From RFPW01 sp040401595 (lineage in GTDB: Bacteria > Pseudomonadota > Gammaproteobacteria > Burkholderiales > Burkholderiaceae_E), in assembly GCA_040401595.1 (NCBI GenBank), contig JBBAOE010000011.1, positions 55,350 to 119,349 of the forward strand: a stretch of DNA of 64,000 nt, read 5' to 3'. The notes below the pieces were generated by a model. It saw only the letters and a program-made list of their open reading frames with translations. It did not search any database and was not told where the DNA came from. The first letter of the stretch is position 1. Each line of letters begins with the position of its first letter. The position numbers and the translations under genes are program-made. Shown one piece after another: positions 7,120-16,520 of this stretch.

Positions 7120-10100
7120 TCAGACGAGCACTCGCTCGATGCCGCCTGCGTTTGCCGCAGCCACATAGTCGGGCATCCATTGTTCGCCCAGCAGGTGCCG
7201 GGCCATCTCGACCACGATGTAATCCGCCTGCACCCCAGTGTCGCCCTGATAGCGTGCCAAGCCCTGAAGACACGACGGACAGCTGGTCAACACTTTGACG
7301 TCGCCGGCAAACCCATCACCGCGCAGCTCGCTGGTGCCCTTACGCATCTCTTCTTCTTTGCGAAACCGGACCTGCGTTGAGATGTCAGGCCGCGACACCG
7401 CCAGCGTCCCACTCTCGCCGCAGCACTTGTCATTCTTTTTGATTACACCATTCAATTCCGCATTCATCAGTGTGTTCACCACCTTCAGCGGTTGATGCTG
7501 TTTGATGGGACTGTGGCAGGGGTCGTGGTACATGTAGCGAACCCCGGTAACGCCCTCCAGGCGCAAGCCCTTCTCCATCAGAAACTCATGAATGTCAATG
7601 ATGCGGCAGCCCGGGAAAATCTTATCGAATTCATAACCAGCAAGCTGATCATAACAAGTCCCGCAGCTCACCACCACGGTCTTGATATCGAGATAGTTCA
7701 GCGTAGTGGCGACGCGGTGAAAGAGGACCCGGTTATCGGTGATGATCTTCTCGGCCGCATCAAAGTCACCGGTGCCGCGCTGAGGATAGCCGCAGCACAG
7801 GTAGCCCGGCGGCAGCACGGTCTGCACACCGACATGCCAAAGCATCGCCTGGGTCGCAAGGCCAACTTGCGAAAACAGGCGCTCCGAGCCGCAGCCCGGA
7901 AAATAGAAGACCGCTTCGGCGTCGCTGCGCGTGCGCTTTGGGTCGCGCAGAATCGGCACATAGCGGGCGTCTTCGATATCGAGCAATTTGCGCGCAGTCT
8001 GCTTGGGCAGGCCCCCGGGCATTTTTTTGTTGATGAAGTGAACAATTTGCTCCCGCACCGGCGGCTTACCATGCGTTGCGGGCGGCTTGCTGGTCTGACG
8101 CTTCGCCACCGTGCTGAACAGATCGTGAGCGATCCGCTGCGCCTTGTAGCCCCAATCCATCATGACCTTGCGGGTGATGTTGATGGTGTTGGGGTCCTTG
8201 GCATTGAGAAACAGCATGGCAGCCGACGTGCCAGGGTTGAAGCGGCGCTGCCCCATCTTGCGCAACAGGTTGCGCATGTTCATCGAGACTTCACCGAAAT
8301 CGATATCGACCGGACAGGGGTTCAGGCATTTGTGGCAAACCGTGCAGTGGTCGGCCACATCGCCAAATTCTTCCCAGTGCTTGATCGAAACGCCCCGGCG
8401 GGTTTGTTCTTCGTAGAGGAAGGCCTCGACAAGCAGACTGGTCGCCAGAATCTTGTTGCGTGGTGAATAGAACAGATTGGCACGCGGCACATGCGTCGCG
8501 CAAACGGGTTTGCACTTGCCGCAGCGCAGACAGTCCTTGACGGATGCCGCGATCGAACCGATATCCGACTGCTGCAGAATCAGGCTCTCGGCGCCCATCA
8601 GACCGAACGATGGCGTATAGGCATTGCGTAGATCGCTGCTGACAGCGCTGTGACGCAGTAGTTTTCCGGCGTTGAAGTGCCCCTGCGGATCGATCCGTTT
8701 TTTGTAATCGGCGAACGGCGCCAGTTCCTCGTCGGTCAGAAACTCGAGCTTGGTGATCCCGATCCCATGCTCGCCCGAAATGACACCGTCGAGCGAACGC
8801 GCCAGCGCCATGATCTTGACCACGGCGGCATTCGCTTCTTGGAGCATGCCGTAATCATCGCTGTTGACCGGCAGATTCGTGTGGACGTTCCCGTCGCCGG
8901 CATGCATGTGCAGCGCAATGAACACCCGCGAACGCAGAATCCTGCGATGGGCGCCCTCGAACGCTTCGCGCACCGGTGCGAATGCAGACCCCGAAAATAT
9001 CGCCGCCAGAGGATCGCGCACTTCGGTCTTCCAGGAGACTCGAATTGTACGGTCCTGCAGCAGACGGAACAGGGTCGCATCGACCTCCTGCAGTGAACGC
9101 TCGTCGAGCGCGGGCTGATGGTGGCCGAGCCCAACCGCACTCAACGCGTCGCGCACTGCGGCGAGCGGTTGATCGATCTGGCGCAGCAACAGATCCCAGC
9201 GCGCCCGCGTACTGGCAAGCAGTTCCCGAGCGAGGGGCAGGCGTTCCTGGAGCAGGTCGGCTGCTGGTGTCCGATCGAGTTCACTGTCACCGGCTTTGCC
9301 CAGCGCCGGTTCACCACGGGCCACCGCATCCAGCGCGGCTTCCAGCGCGCTCAACAGGCGCAGCTTGTTGCCAATCGACAGTTCGATATTGAGCCGCTCG
9401 ATGCCATCGGTGTACTCACCCATGCGCTCCAGCGGAATCACCACGTCCTCATTGATCTTGAAGGCATTGGTGTGACGCGCGATTGCGGCGGTACGGGCCC
9501 GGTCAAGCCAGAAGGTCTTGCGGGCTTCCGGACTGACGGCAACGAACCCCTCGCCCGAACGACCATTGGCAAGCCGGATGACTTCGCTCGTGGCGTGGGC
9601 GACTGCGTCTGCGTCATCGCCGACGATATCGCCGATGAGAACCATTTTGGGCAAGCCGCCACGCTTGCTCTTGGTCGCGTAACCCACAGCCCGCAAGTAG
9701 CGCTCGTCCAGATGCTCGAGTCCTGCCAGCAGCACGGCGGGGCGCGTGGCCGCATCGGGTTTGGCCGCCAGGGCGGCCAGATAGTTCTTGATCTCGACAA
9801 TCGACGGCACAGCGTCGCGGGGTTGCCCGAAAAATTCCAGACAAACTGTCCGCACATGCGAAGGCATGCGGTGCAGCACCCACCGCGCTGAGGTAATCAG
9901 GCCGTCGGTACCCTCTTTCTGGACCCCTGGCAAACCCGCCAGGAATTTGTCGGTGACATCCTTGCCAAGGCCGGTCTTGCGGAAACGCTGGCCTTCGATG
10001 CGAAGCGTTTCAGTGCGCAGGGCGGGACCGCGCATCCGGCCATCCTCGGACAGCGCATCGGCCTCGAACCAGTTGAGCTCGAAGGTCGCCAACGGGGCTT

Positions 10101-11181
10101 CGTGGATCTTGCCCAGATTGTGGTCCAGACGGGTGACCTCGAGCCAGCGGCCGTCCGGATCCACCATCCGCCACCAGTACAGGTTATCGAGCGCTGTTCC
10201 CCAGAGCACCGCCTTCTTACCGCCCGCATTCATGGCGATATTGCCCCCGATACAGGAGGCTTCGGCCGAGGTGGGATCCACCGCGAACACAAGACCGGCA
10301 CCATCGGCCGCATCGGCCACCCGTTTGGTGACCACGCCAGCGCTGGAGAAGATCGTCTGCACGGGGGCATCGATGCCAGGTAATTGCATCGCCTCAACCG
10401 GCCCCAGATGCTCCAGCTTTTCCGTATTGATCACCGCGGAGCGCGGCGTGAGCGGAATCGCGCCACCGGTGTAGCCCGTACCGCCGCCCCGGGCAATGAT
10501 GGTCAGCCCGAGCTCGATACAGCCAGTCACCAGCGCAGCGACCTCACGCTCGGAATCCGGGGTGAGCACAACGAACGGGTATTCGACGCGCCAATCGGTC
10601 GCATCCGTGACATGCGAGACCCGGCTCATTCCGTCAAAACGGATGTTGTCCTTCGCAGTGACCCGACCCAGACGACGCTCAACTTGCCGGCGCAAGGTCG
10701 CGGTTTTCTCGAAATCCAGCTCAAAGGCACGCACAGCATCGCCTGCCATGCTCAGAAGGCGGGTGACGCGACCGGCTCGAGCTTGCGCGCTGGCATCGAC
10801 CCCGTTGCCATCGTCGATCGCGCCGCGCCGACTGACCTCGCCCAACCGGTGATGTAGCGCCTCGACCAATAAGGCACGCCGCTTGGGGTTGTCCAGCAGA
10901 TCATCCTGCAGATAGGGATTGCGCTGCACCACCCAAATGTCCCCCAGGACCTCATACAACATACGGGCTGATCGGCCCGTACGGCGCTCGGAGCGGAGTT
11001 CATCGACGATTTGCCAGCCCTCTTCACCAAGAAGGCGCAAAACGATCTCGCGGTCCGAGAAGGAGGTGTAGTTGTAGGGGATCTCGCGCAATCGCCGATC
11101 CGAGACGTCGCTTTGAACGTCGGTGCCGGGCGCGACAGCGAACGAGGGGTCCGATGGCGGGAGAATCAGGGGTGCATTCAT
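7120..11181 (-). CDS. Giant FAD-linked dehydrogenase fused to a GlcF-like iron-sulfur/CCG module
   Basis: 1353-residue fusion. The N-terminal ~200 residues match the DUF3683-type domain often found in these proteins. Next is an FAD-binding PCMH domain (IIARGGGTGYTGGAIPLTPRS) with a GlcD-like C-terminal oxidase domain (HMHAGDGNVHTNLPV, SGEHGIGITKLEFL). Two 4Fe-4S clusters follow (CLRCGKCKPVC and CTVCHKCLNPCP). Finally there are two cysteine-rich CCG domains (CCGYPQRGTGD, CCGESGTLAVSRPD). By family this is a membrane-peripheral D-lactate/glycolate-type 2-hydroxyacid dehydrogenase feeding the respiratory chain; the substrate is uncertain. The start chosen is ATG at 11181, preceded by AGAAG; a TTG 14 codons upstream is less likely. 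It is divergent from ilvA. Confidence 0.9.
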   Translation of the reverse strand: MNAPLILPPSDPSFAVAPGTDVQSDVSDRRLREIPYNYTSFSDREIVLRLLGEEGWQIVDELRSERRTGRSARMLYEVLGDIWVVQRNPYLQDDLLDNPKRRALLVEALHHRLGEVSRRGAIDDGNGVDASAQARAGRVTRLLSMAGDAVRAFELDFEKTATLRRQVERRLGRVTAKDNIRFDGMSRVSHVTDATDWRVEYPFVVLTPDSEREVAALVTGCIELGLTIIARGGGTGYTGGAIPLTPRSAVINTEKLEHLGPVEAMQLPGIDAPVQTIFSSAGVVTKRVADAADGAGLVFAVDPTSAEASCIGGNIAMNAGGKKAVLWGTALDNLYWWRMVDPDGRWLEVTRLDHNLGKIHEAPLATFELNWFEADALSEDGRMRGPALRTETLRIEGQRFRKTGLGKDVTDKFLAGLPGVQKEGTDGLITSARWVLHRMPSHVRTVCLEFFGQPRDAVPSIVEIKNYLAALAAKPDAATRPAVLLAGLEHLDERYLRAVGYATKSKRGGLPKMVLIGDIVGDDADAVAHATSEVIRLANGRSGEGFVAVSPEARKTFWLDRARTAAIARHTNAFKINEDVVIPLERMGEYTDGIERLNIELSIGNKLRLLSALEAALDAVARGEPALGKAGDSELDRTPAADLLQERLPLARELLASTRARWDLLLRQIDQPLAAVRDALSAVGLGHHQPALDERSLQEVDATLFRLLQDRTIRVSWKTEVRDPLAAIFSGSAFAPVREAFEGAHRRILRSRVFIALHMHAGDGNVHTNLPVNSDDYGMLQEANAAVVKIMALARSLDGVISGEHGIGITKLEFLTDEELAPFADYKKRIDPQGHFNAGKLLRHSAVSSDLRNAYTPSFGLMGAESLILQQSDIGSIAASVKDCLRCGKCKPVCATHVPRANLFYSPRNKILATSLLVEAFLYEEQTRRGVSIKHWEEFGDVADHCTVCHKCLNPCPVDIDFGEVSMNMRNLLRKMGQRRFNPGTSAAMLFLNAKDPNTINITRKVMMDWGYKAQRIAHDLFSTVAKRQTSKPPATHGKPPVREQIVHFINKKMPGGLPKQTARKLLDIEDARYVPILRDPKRTRSDAEAVFYFPGCGSERLFSQVGLATQAMLWHVGVQTVLPPGYLCCGYPQRGTGDFDAAEKIITDNRVLFHRVATTLNYLDIKTVVVSCGTCYDQLAGYEFDKIFPGCRIIDIHEFLMEKGLRLEGVTGVRYMYHDPCHSPIKQHQPLKVVNTLMNAELNGVIKKNDKCCGESGTLAVSRPDISTQVRFRKEEEMRKGTSELRGDGFAGDVKVLTSCPSCLQGLARYQGDTGVQADYIVVEMARHLLGEQWMPDYVAAANAGGIERVLV

Positions 11182-11189
11182 AGCTTCTG

Positions 11190-11195
11190 ATTCTA
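11190..11195 (-). promoter_or_regulatory. Candidate -10 box (TAGAAT) of the dehydrogenase gene
   Basis: TAGAAT on the minus strand ends 8 bases before the ATG at 11181, so transcription would start at or within a base or two of the start codon. No good -35 match is seen. Inference only. Confidence 0.35.
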
Positions 11196-11263
11196 GCCCA
11201 TTGCTTTTTCCAGCCTGCGCCAAACCCCTTTGGCATCAGGCCTTTGCGTTTGGACAAAAGCCG

Positions 11264-11269
11264 TAAAAT
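11264..11269 (+). promoter_or_regulatory. Candidate -10 box (TAAAAT) of ilvA
   Basis: TAAAAT lies 6 bases before the ilvA ATG at 11276, placing the expected +1 on the start codon itself. The -35 region is poor. Inference only. Confidence 0.35.
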
Positions 11270-11275
11270 CCGGCG

Positions 11276-12982
11276 ATGACGACCATCCCAGCTCCGGCCC
11301 CAGCCCAGACAGCCTCCCCGCCCCTGGTGACAGACTCGGCGCACCCGCTGCTTTCGCCCACGGAATACCTCAAGCGCATTCTCACCGCGCGGGTGTACGA
11401 AGTCGCTCAGGAAACCCCACTCGAAGCTGCACCCCAGCTTTCGGCTCGTCTTGGCGTGCGGGTCCTGCTCAAGCGCGAAGACCTGCAGCCCGTCTTTTCA
11501 TTTAAGTTGCGTGGCGCCTATAACCGCATGGCCCGGCTTGATGCCACCACCCGAGCGCGTGGCGTCATCGCGGCGTCAGCGGGCAATCATGCGCAGGGCG
11601 TCGCGCTGGCAGCCCAGCGACTGGGTTGCCGAGCCGTCATCGTCATGCCAGTGACCACACCCGCGGTCAAAATCGATGCGGTTCGGCGCCGGGGTGCAGA
11701 GGTGATTCTGAGTGGTGAGTCCTATAGCGATGCGTATGGTCACGCGCTCGAGCTCCAGTCGGCGCAGAATCTGACCTTCGTACACCCCTTCGACGATCCG
11801 GACGTGATTGCTGGTCAAGGCACCATCGGGATGGAATTGCTGCGCCAGAACACTGGGCGTCTGGATGCAATCTTCATTGCCATCGGTGGCGGAGGCCTCG
11901 CCGCCGGCGTCGCCACCTTTGTCAAGCAACTGCGCCCCGACGTTCGGATCATTGGGGTGCAGACCGTGGATTCCGATGCCATGGCCCAGTCGATGACCGC
12001 CGGTGAGCTGGTCGAACTCACGGATGTCGGATTATTTTCGGACGGCACCGCAGTCAAACGGGTCGGCACCGAAACCCTGCGCCTTTGCCGGGCCTTCGTC
12101 GACGAAATCATCCGGGTCGATACCGATGCGGTCTGCGCGGCCATCAAGGATGTGTTCCAGGACACCCGATCGATTCTCGAACCAGCCGGCGCGCTCGCCA
12201 TTGCGGGGATGAAAGCCTGGGTCGAACGCGAGCGCGCGTCCGGCAACCCGACATTGCGCGAGCGCGGTCCAGACCGGGCGGGAGGGCTGGGTGCGAGCAC
12301 AGGCTTAGCCACCGAGGTCAGCGCGGCGACTGGACCCGCAGGCCAGGACGATCCATCGAGCCCGGTGCTGATTGCGATTGCCTGCGGCGCAAACATGAAC
12401 TTCGATCGGCTGCGGTTCGTGTCCGAACGGGCAGAAATCGGTGAGCGGCGCGAGGCCGTCTACGCCGTGACGATCCCCGAGGAGCGCGGGAGTTTTCGAC
12501 GCTTTTGCCGAACGGTCGGGGCTCACCCGATCACGGAATTCAACTACCGGATCGCCGACGCCAGCCTGGCCCACCTGTTTGTCGGGGTTTCGGTGGCTAA
12601 TCGGGATGAGGCTCGATCGATCGCGCAGGAATTCGAACGCCAGGGATTTGCCACGATCGACCTGAGCGACGACGAACTCGCCAAGCTACACCTGCGCCAT
12701 CTGGTCGGCGGCCGATCGCGACTCGCCCAGGACGAATTGCTCTATCGGTTTGAATTCCCGGAACGCCCCGGCGCCCTCATGCGCTTCCTCGAAGCGATGA
12801 ACCCGGCCTGGAATATTTCGCTTTTTCACTACCGGAACCATGGCGCCGACTCCGGTCGGGTACTGGTTGGACTCCAAGTGCCCGAGGCCGACAAGACTGA
12901 ATTTGCAGCGTTCCTACAGTCGATGGGCTATCCCTATGCCGACGAGAGTGCCCATCCGGCATACCGCCTTTTTCTGGCGTGA
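11276..12982 (+). CDS. ilvA: Threonine ammonia-lyase (biosynthetic threonine deaminase)
   Basis: 568-residue PLP enzyme that deaminates threonine to 2-oxobutanoate, the first step toward isoleucine. Seen: TARVYEVAQETPLE, the PLP-lysine motif SFKLRGAYNRM near residue 75, SAGNHAQGVALAAQRLG, the glycine loop IGGGGLAAGVATF, and two C-terminal ACT-like regulatory domains (RGSFRRFCRTVGAHPITEFNYR; RPGALMRFLEAMNPAWNISLF) expected to bind isoleucine/valine. It is about 50-60 residues longer than the usual ~510. The extra length lies in an N-terminal Pro/Ala extension and an insertion at residues ~316-361, just before VLIAIACGANMNFDRLR. The ATG at 11276 has no ribosome-binding site. A GTG at 11327 is an alternative start. 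Confidence 0.95.
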   Translation: MTTIPAPAPAQTASPPLVTDSAHPLLSPTEYLKRILTARVYEVAQETPLEAAPQLSARLGVRVLLKREDLQPVFSFKLRGAYNRMARLDATTRARGVIAASAGNHAQGVALAAQRLGCRAVIVMPVTTPAVKIDAVRRRGAEVILSGESYSDAYGHALELQSAQNLTFVHPFDDPDVIAGQGTIGMELLRQNTGRLDAIFIAIGGGGLAAGVATFVKQLRPDVRIIGVQTVDSDAMAQSMTAGELVELTDVGLFSDGTAVKRVGTETLRLCRAFVDEIIRVDTDAVCAAIKDVFQDTRSILEPAGALAIAGMKAWVERERASGNPTLRERGPDRAGGLGASTGLATEVSAATGPAGQDDPSSPVLIAIACGANMNFDRLRFVSERAEIGERREAVYAVTIPEERGSFRRFCRTVGAHPITEFNYRIADASLAHLFVGVSVANRDEARSIAQEFERQGFATIDLSDDELAKLHLRHLVGGRSRLAQDELLYRFEFPERPGALMRFLEAMNPAWNISLFHYRNHGADSGRVLVGLQVPEADKTEFAAFLQSMGYPYADESAHPAYRLFLA

Positions 12983-13011
12983 TCGCGCTAAACTGCGCCC
13001 CGTGGTGATCG

Positions 13012-13161
13012 ATGGAAGCTCAACCGACCTCGGGAAACCGTCAAGTGCAATTGACAACACAAACCGTCACAATGGCTTGCATCGTGGATTTTGACCCGGT
13101 ATATGCTGTTGAATCCGTCTCTCTGGCCTTGATTCGAGTCTCTGCCGTATGGCTCTCTTAA
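13012..13161 (+). CDS. Possible 49-residue leader ORF upstream of and overlapping hemA
   Basis: ATG at 13012, 49 codons, TAA at 13159-13161, overlapping the first 13 bases of hemA in another frame. It begins MEAQPTSGNRQVQL and ends ALIRVSAVWLS. No homologue is recognised and no clear ribosome-binding site is seen, so it may be a chance ORF. If translated, ribosomes would terminate just inside hemA and could couple its translation. If the hemA promoter lies within this interval, the ORF would not be transcribed from its start. Confidence 0.2.
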   Translation: MEAQPTSGNRQVQLTTQTVTMACIVDFDPVYAVESVSLALIRVSAVWLS

Positions 13162-14429
13162 CCCTCGGACTGAATCACGTGACCGCTCCGGTCGCGTTGC
13201 GCGAGCGGGTCGCGTTTCCAGCGGACCTTCTGGGCGACGCGCTGGGAGACCTGCGCCGCCAACATCCAGAACTGGTGTCCGAGAGCGCCATCCTCTCGAC
13301 CTGCAACCGGACCGAAATCTACGCTTCGACCGAGACGCCGGAGCAGGCCCGGGCCGCCATTCAGGAATGGATCGCCAATCACCGTCGGGTAGCCCGTGGC
13401 GAGCTGGCGGAACATCTGTACGCCCTGCCAGGTGAGGGCGCAGTTCGGCATGCATTTCGCGTCGCCAGCGGACTGGACTCGATGGTGCTGGGTGAACCGC
13501 AGATTCTTGGACAAATGAAGGACGCGGCCCGCTGCGCCCAGGAAGCCCAGTCGCTGGGCACCAACCTGCATCAACTCTTTCAGCGCGCCTTCGCGGTCGC
13601 CAAAGAGGTTCGGACCCAGACGGAGCTTGGCGCCCATTCCGTCTCGCTCGCCGCTGCCGCGGTTCGTCTGGCCCAGCGCCTGTTCGAAGATATCGGCCAG
13701 ACCCATATCCTGTTTGTGGGCGCCGGCGAAATGATCGAACTGGCCGCAACCCACTTTGCTGCGCAGCGTCCAAAGTCGATTACGGTCGCCAATCGGACTG
13801 TGGATCGGGCCCAAGCTCTGGCCGAGCGCTTCACCGGACAGACCGGCCAGGTCTCGACAATGGCCCTGGCCGAACTGCCCGCTGCGCTGGATCGATTCGA
13901 TATCGTCGTCTCTTGTACGGCCAGTTCCTTGCCGATCATCGGTCTGGGGATGGTCGAGCGGGCGAGCAAGGCCCGTCGCCGCCAGCCGATCTTCATGGTC
14001 GATCTGGCAGTCCCGCGCGATATCGAACCCGAAGTCAGCCGTCTGAACGACGTCTACCTCTACACCGTCGACGATCTGGGGCGTGTTGTCCAAACCGGCA
14101 TGGAGAGTCGCCGTTCGGCGGTCGCTCAAGCCGAAGCCATCATCGACAGCCGGGTCGAGACCTTCATGAAATGGCTGAGTGCGCGGCGCGCAGTCCCCGC
14201 CATTCGCCATCTGCAGGAACGCGCCGGCAACCTGCGTGACGTCGAACTCGAGCGCGCCCGCAAGATGCTCGCCCGCGGCGACGCCCCGGACGCCGTGCTT
14301 GAAGCGCTCGCCCATGCCCTGACCGCCAAGTTCATGCACGGTCCGGTCACCCTCTTGCAGCAACCGGACGCTCAACCCCCGAGTGATGTCGATGGCTGGG
14401 TCGAGCGCCTGCTGCCCGGCGGGCGCTAG
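13149..14429 (+). CDS. hemA: Glutamyl-tRNA reductase
   Basis: 426-residue NADPH-dependent enzyme reducing glutamyl-tRNA(Glu) to glutamate-1-semialdehyde, the entry to tetrapyrrole synthesis by the C5 route. Seen: start LLTLGLNHVTAPVALRERV, catalytic cysteine in ILSTCNRTEIYA (near residue 51), GEPQILGQMKDA, the NADPH-binding VGAGEMIELAATHF near 195, VANRTVDRAQALAERF, and the helical C-terminal dimerisation domain. Length is normal. It opens the hemA-prfA-prmC-grxD-ubiX series familiar from betaproteobacteria. No ribosome-binding site is evident at ATG 13149. A 166-base leader separates it from ilvA. Confidence 0.97.
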   Translation: MALLTLGLNHVTAPVALRERVAFPADLLGDALGDLRRQHPELVSESAILSTCNRTEIYASTETPEQARAAIQEWIANHRRVARGELAEHLYALPGEGAVRHAFRVASGLDSMVLGEPQILGQMKDAARCAQEAQSLGTNLHQLFQRAFAVAKEVRTQTELGAHSVSLAAAAVRLAQRLFEDIGQTHILFVGAGEMIELAATHFAAQRPKSITVANRTVDRAQALAERFTGQTGQVSTMALAELPAALDRFDIVVSCTASSLPIIGLGMVERASKARRRQPIFMVDLAVPRDIEPEVSRLNDVYLYTVDDLGRVVQTGMESRRSAVAQAEAIIDSRVETFMKWLSARRAVPAIRHLQERAGNLRDVELERARKMLARGDAPDAVLEALAHALTAKFMHGPVTLLQQPDAQPPSDVDGWVERLLPGGR

Positions 14430-14461
14430 CTCGCAGCCCAGCAGACCCTGACTCCCATCCT

Positions 14462-15571
14462 GTGAAGCCCTCGATGCGAGACCGGCTAGACCGGCTCGAG
14501 GCCCGGCTGGTCGAGATTGATGCGTCCCTCTCGGCCGAAGATGCCACCCGCGATATGGACTCCTATCGGCGCCTCATGCGCGAGCATGCAGAGCTCGGCG
14601 AGGTGGTGGCGCAGTGGAAAGCCTGGCGGGCAGCCGACGCGGACCTCGGCACCGCGAAATCGCTACGCGACTCGAGTGGCCTGGACCCCGAGATGCGTTC
14701 CTTTGCCGAAGAAGAAGTGGCGAGTGCAACACACCGGCTCGGGGACTGCGAGATTCGTCTTGAGCGCTTGCTGCTGCCGCGCGACCCTGACGATGGCCGG
14801 AGTGCCTTTATCGAAATCCGCGCTGGTACGGGTGGCGACGAAAGTGCACTGTTCGCAGCCGATCTGCTGCGCATGTATTTGCGCTACGCGGAGCGGCGCG
14901 GCTGGCGCAGTGAAATCGTGTCCGGTTCTGCCTCGGACCTCGGGGGGTGGCGCGAGGTCATCGTGCGCGTCGATGGCGATGGTGTCTACGGCGGTCTGAA
15001 ATTCGAGAGTGGTGGTCACCGCGTACAACGGGTCCCAGAGACCGAAACCCAGGGTCGAATTCATACCTCCGCCTGCACCGTCGCCATCCTGCCAGTACCG
15101 GATGAACGCGAAGAGATCGCGATCGCCTCGGAAGATCTGCGAATTGATACGTTTCGGGCCTCGGGGGCGGGTGGCCAGCACATCAACAAGACCGACAGCG
15201 CGGTTCGCATTACGCACCTTCCGACCGGACTGGTGGTCGAATGCCAGGACGACCGCTCCCAGCATCGCAACAAGGACCGGGCCATGCAGGTGCTGGCGGC
15301 GCGCCTGCGGGACCGGGAGCGGCGTGAACGCGAAGCCCGCGAAGCCGCCACGAGGCGCAGTCTGATCGGTTCCGGAGATCGCAGCGAACGGATCAGAACG
15401 TATAACTTTCCACAGGGAAGAATTACCGATCACCGGATCAACCTGACACTGCATCGTCTTGCTGCCGTGCTGGAGGGGGATCTGGAGGAAATCAGTACCG
15501 CGCTGGCCAATGAATATCAGGCCGAACAATTGGCCGCGCTCGCCGATGAGGGCAGTGCTGATGCCCGCTGA
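14462..15571 (+). CDS. prfA: Peptide chain release factor 1
   Basis: 369-residue class-I release factor decoding UAA/UAG. The GTG start at 14462 gives the conserved N-terminus MKPSMRDRLDRLEARLVEID; an ATG four codons later is possible but loses the conserved start. Seen: the RIEIRAGTGGDE-type block (ISIRAGTGGDES region near residue 120), GGHRVQRVPETETQGRIHTS, and the peptidyl-hydrolysis GGQ in ASGAGGQHINKTDSAVR near 240. It lies 32 bases after hemA and overlaps prmC by 11 bases, which fits PrmC methylating the GGQ glutamine of this protein. Confidence 0.97.
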   Translation: MKPSMRDRLDRLEARLVEIDASLSAEDATRDMDSYRRLMREHAELGEVVAQWKAWRAADADLGTAKSLRDSSGLDPEMRSFAEEEVASATHRLGDCEIRLERLLLPRDPDDGRSAFIEIRAGTGGDESALFAADLLRMYLRYAERRGWRSEIVSGSASDLGGWREVIVRVDGDGVYGGLKFESGGHRVQRVPETETQGRIHTSACTVAILPVPDEREEIAIASEDLRIDTFRASGAGGQHINKTDSAVRITHLPTGLVVECQDDRSQHRNKDRAMQVLAARLRDRERREREAREAATRRSLIGSGDRSERIRTYNFPQGRITDHRINLTLHRLAAVLEGDLEEISTALANEYQAEQLAALADEGSADAR

Positions 15572-16454
15572 ACCGAGCCCAAGCATCGCTGCCACCCTGC
15601 GCGGTGCCCTGTTGCACCCGGGCATGGAACGCCTGGACGCGCAGGTGCTGCTGGGACATGTGCTCGGGCATGATCGCGCCTGGTTGATCGCACACGGCGA
15701 TGAGCCCCTGCCGCAGGCGTCCCGCGACCGATACGCGCGCCTCCTGCGTCGTCGCCAGGCTGGCGAACCCATTGCCTATCTGGTGGGGCACCGCGAATTC
15801 TTCGGTCATCGCTTTGCCGTTGGACCGATGGTTTTGATTCCGCGCCCGGAAACCGAGTTGCTGGTTGAACTGGCGCTGGAAGCGTTGCCCGAGGGCGCCC
15901 GCGTTCTCGAACTCGCGACCGGTTGCGGCGCGATCGCGATTTCCATGGCGCTCGCCCGTCCGGACCTGGCCGTGCTGGCCACCGATATCTCCCTAACCGC
16001 GCTCGCGGTCGCCCAATGCAATGCCCGAGGGCTCGGCGCGACGATCGACTTCGCAGCCGGGGACTGGTTTCGGGCGCTCGAACCTCGGATAGCCTTCGGA
16101 GCCGACCCCATCGGATCGGCGCCGCCAACCCGAACCGTGTCGGATCATGGGCGCTTCGATCGGATCGTGGCCAACCCTCCTTATATCGCCCGGCAGGACC
16201 CTCACCTGCAATGCGGTGACCTCCGGTTCGAGCCACCCGGTGCGCTCGCCAGCGGTGCGGATGGCCTGGACGCGATCCGGATCATCATCGAAGGCGCGCC
16301 AGCACGCTTGAGCACGGGCGGACGCCTGCTGATCGAACACGGCTACGACCAGGGCCCCGCCGTGAGGGCGCTCCTCGAAGCGGCCGGCCTGCATGCGGTG
16401 CGCAGCTGGAGCGATCTGGCTGGCCACGATCGTGTCAGCACTGGAGTACGATAA
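15561..16454 (+). CDS. prmC: Release-factor glutamine methyltransferase
   Basis: 297-residue SAM-dependent enzyme that N5-methylates the GGQ glutamine of RF1/RF2. The start ATG 15561 overlaps the end of prfA by 11 bases and gives the expected N-terminal helical domain (ATLRGALLHPGMERLDAQVLLGHVL). Seen: LVGHREFFGHRFAVG, IPRPETELLVELALE, the SAM loop VLELATGCGAIAISMA, and the catalytic NPPY motif in IVANPPYIA. A small insertion (~15 residues, EPRIAFGADPIGSAPPTRTVSDHG) precedes the NPPY segment. Confidence 0.96.
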   Translation: MPAEPSPSIAATLRGALLHPGMERLDAQVLLGHVLGHDRAWLIAHGDEPLPQASRDRYARLLRRRQAGEPIAYLVGHREFFGHRFAVGPMVLIPRPETELLVELALEALPEGARVLELATGCGAIAISMALARPDLAVLATDISLTALAVAQCNARGLGATIDFAAGDWFRALEPRIAFGADPIGSAPPTRTVSDHGRFDRIVANPPYIARQDPHLQCGDLRFEPPGALASGADGLDAIRIIIEGAPARLSTGGRLLIEHGYDQGPAVRALLEAAGLHAVRSWSDLAGHDRVSTGVR

Positions 16455-16520
16455 CCGACCATTGATGGCATCAGACGCCAGCAGACAATCCCACTTCCAA
16501 ACGAGACCCAACGAGATCCC

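Noticed and set aside
6344..7273. A long 309-codon frame running through the N gap at 6536-6635
   Set aside because: It arises from the 155-base artefact insertion; the portion after the gap is out of frame with the real HIT gene, and the N-terminal 53 codons lie upstream of the true ATG at 7114.
11230..11250. Sigma-54 promoter before ilvA (GGCAT ... TTTGC)
   Set aside because: The GG and GC elements are separated by 12 bases rather than the required 10.
13158..14375. 405-codon open frame antisense to hemA
   Set aside because: Shadow frame produced by GC-rich codon usage; no recognisable domain, while hemA on the other strand is unmistakable.
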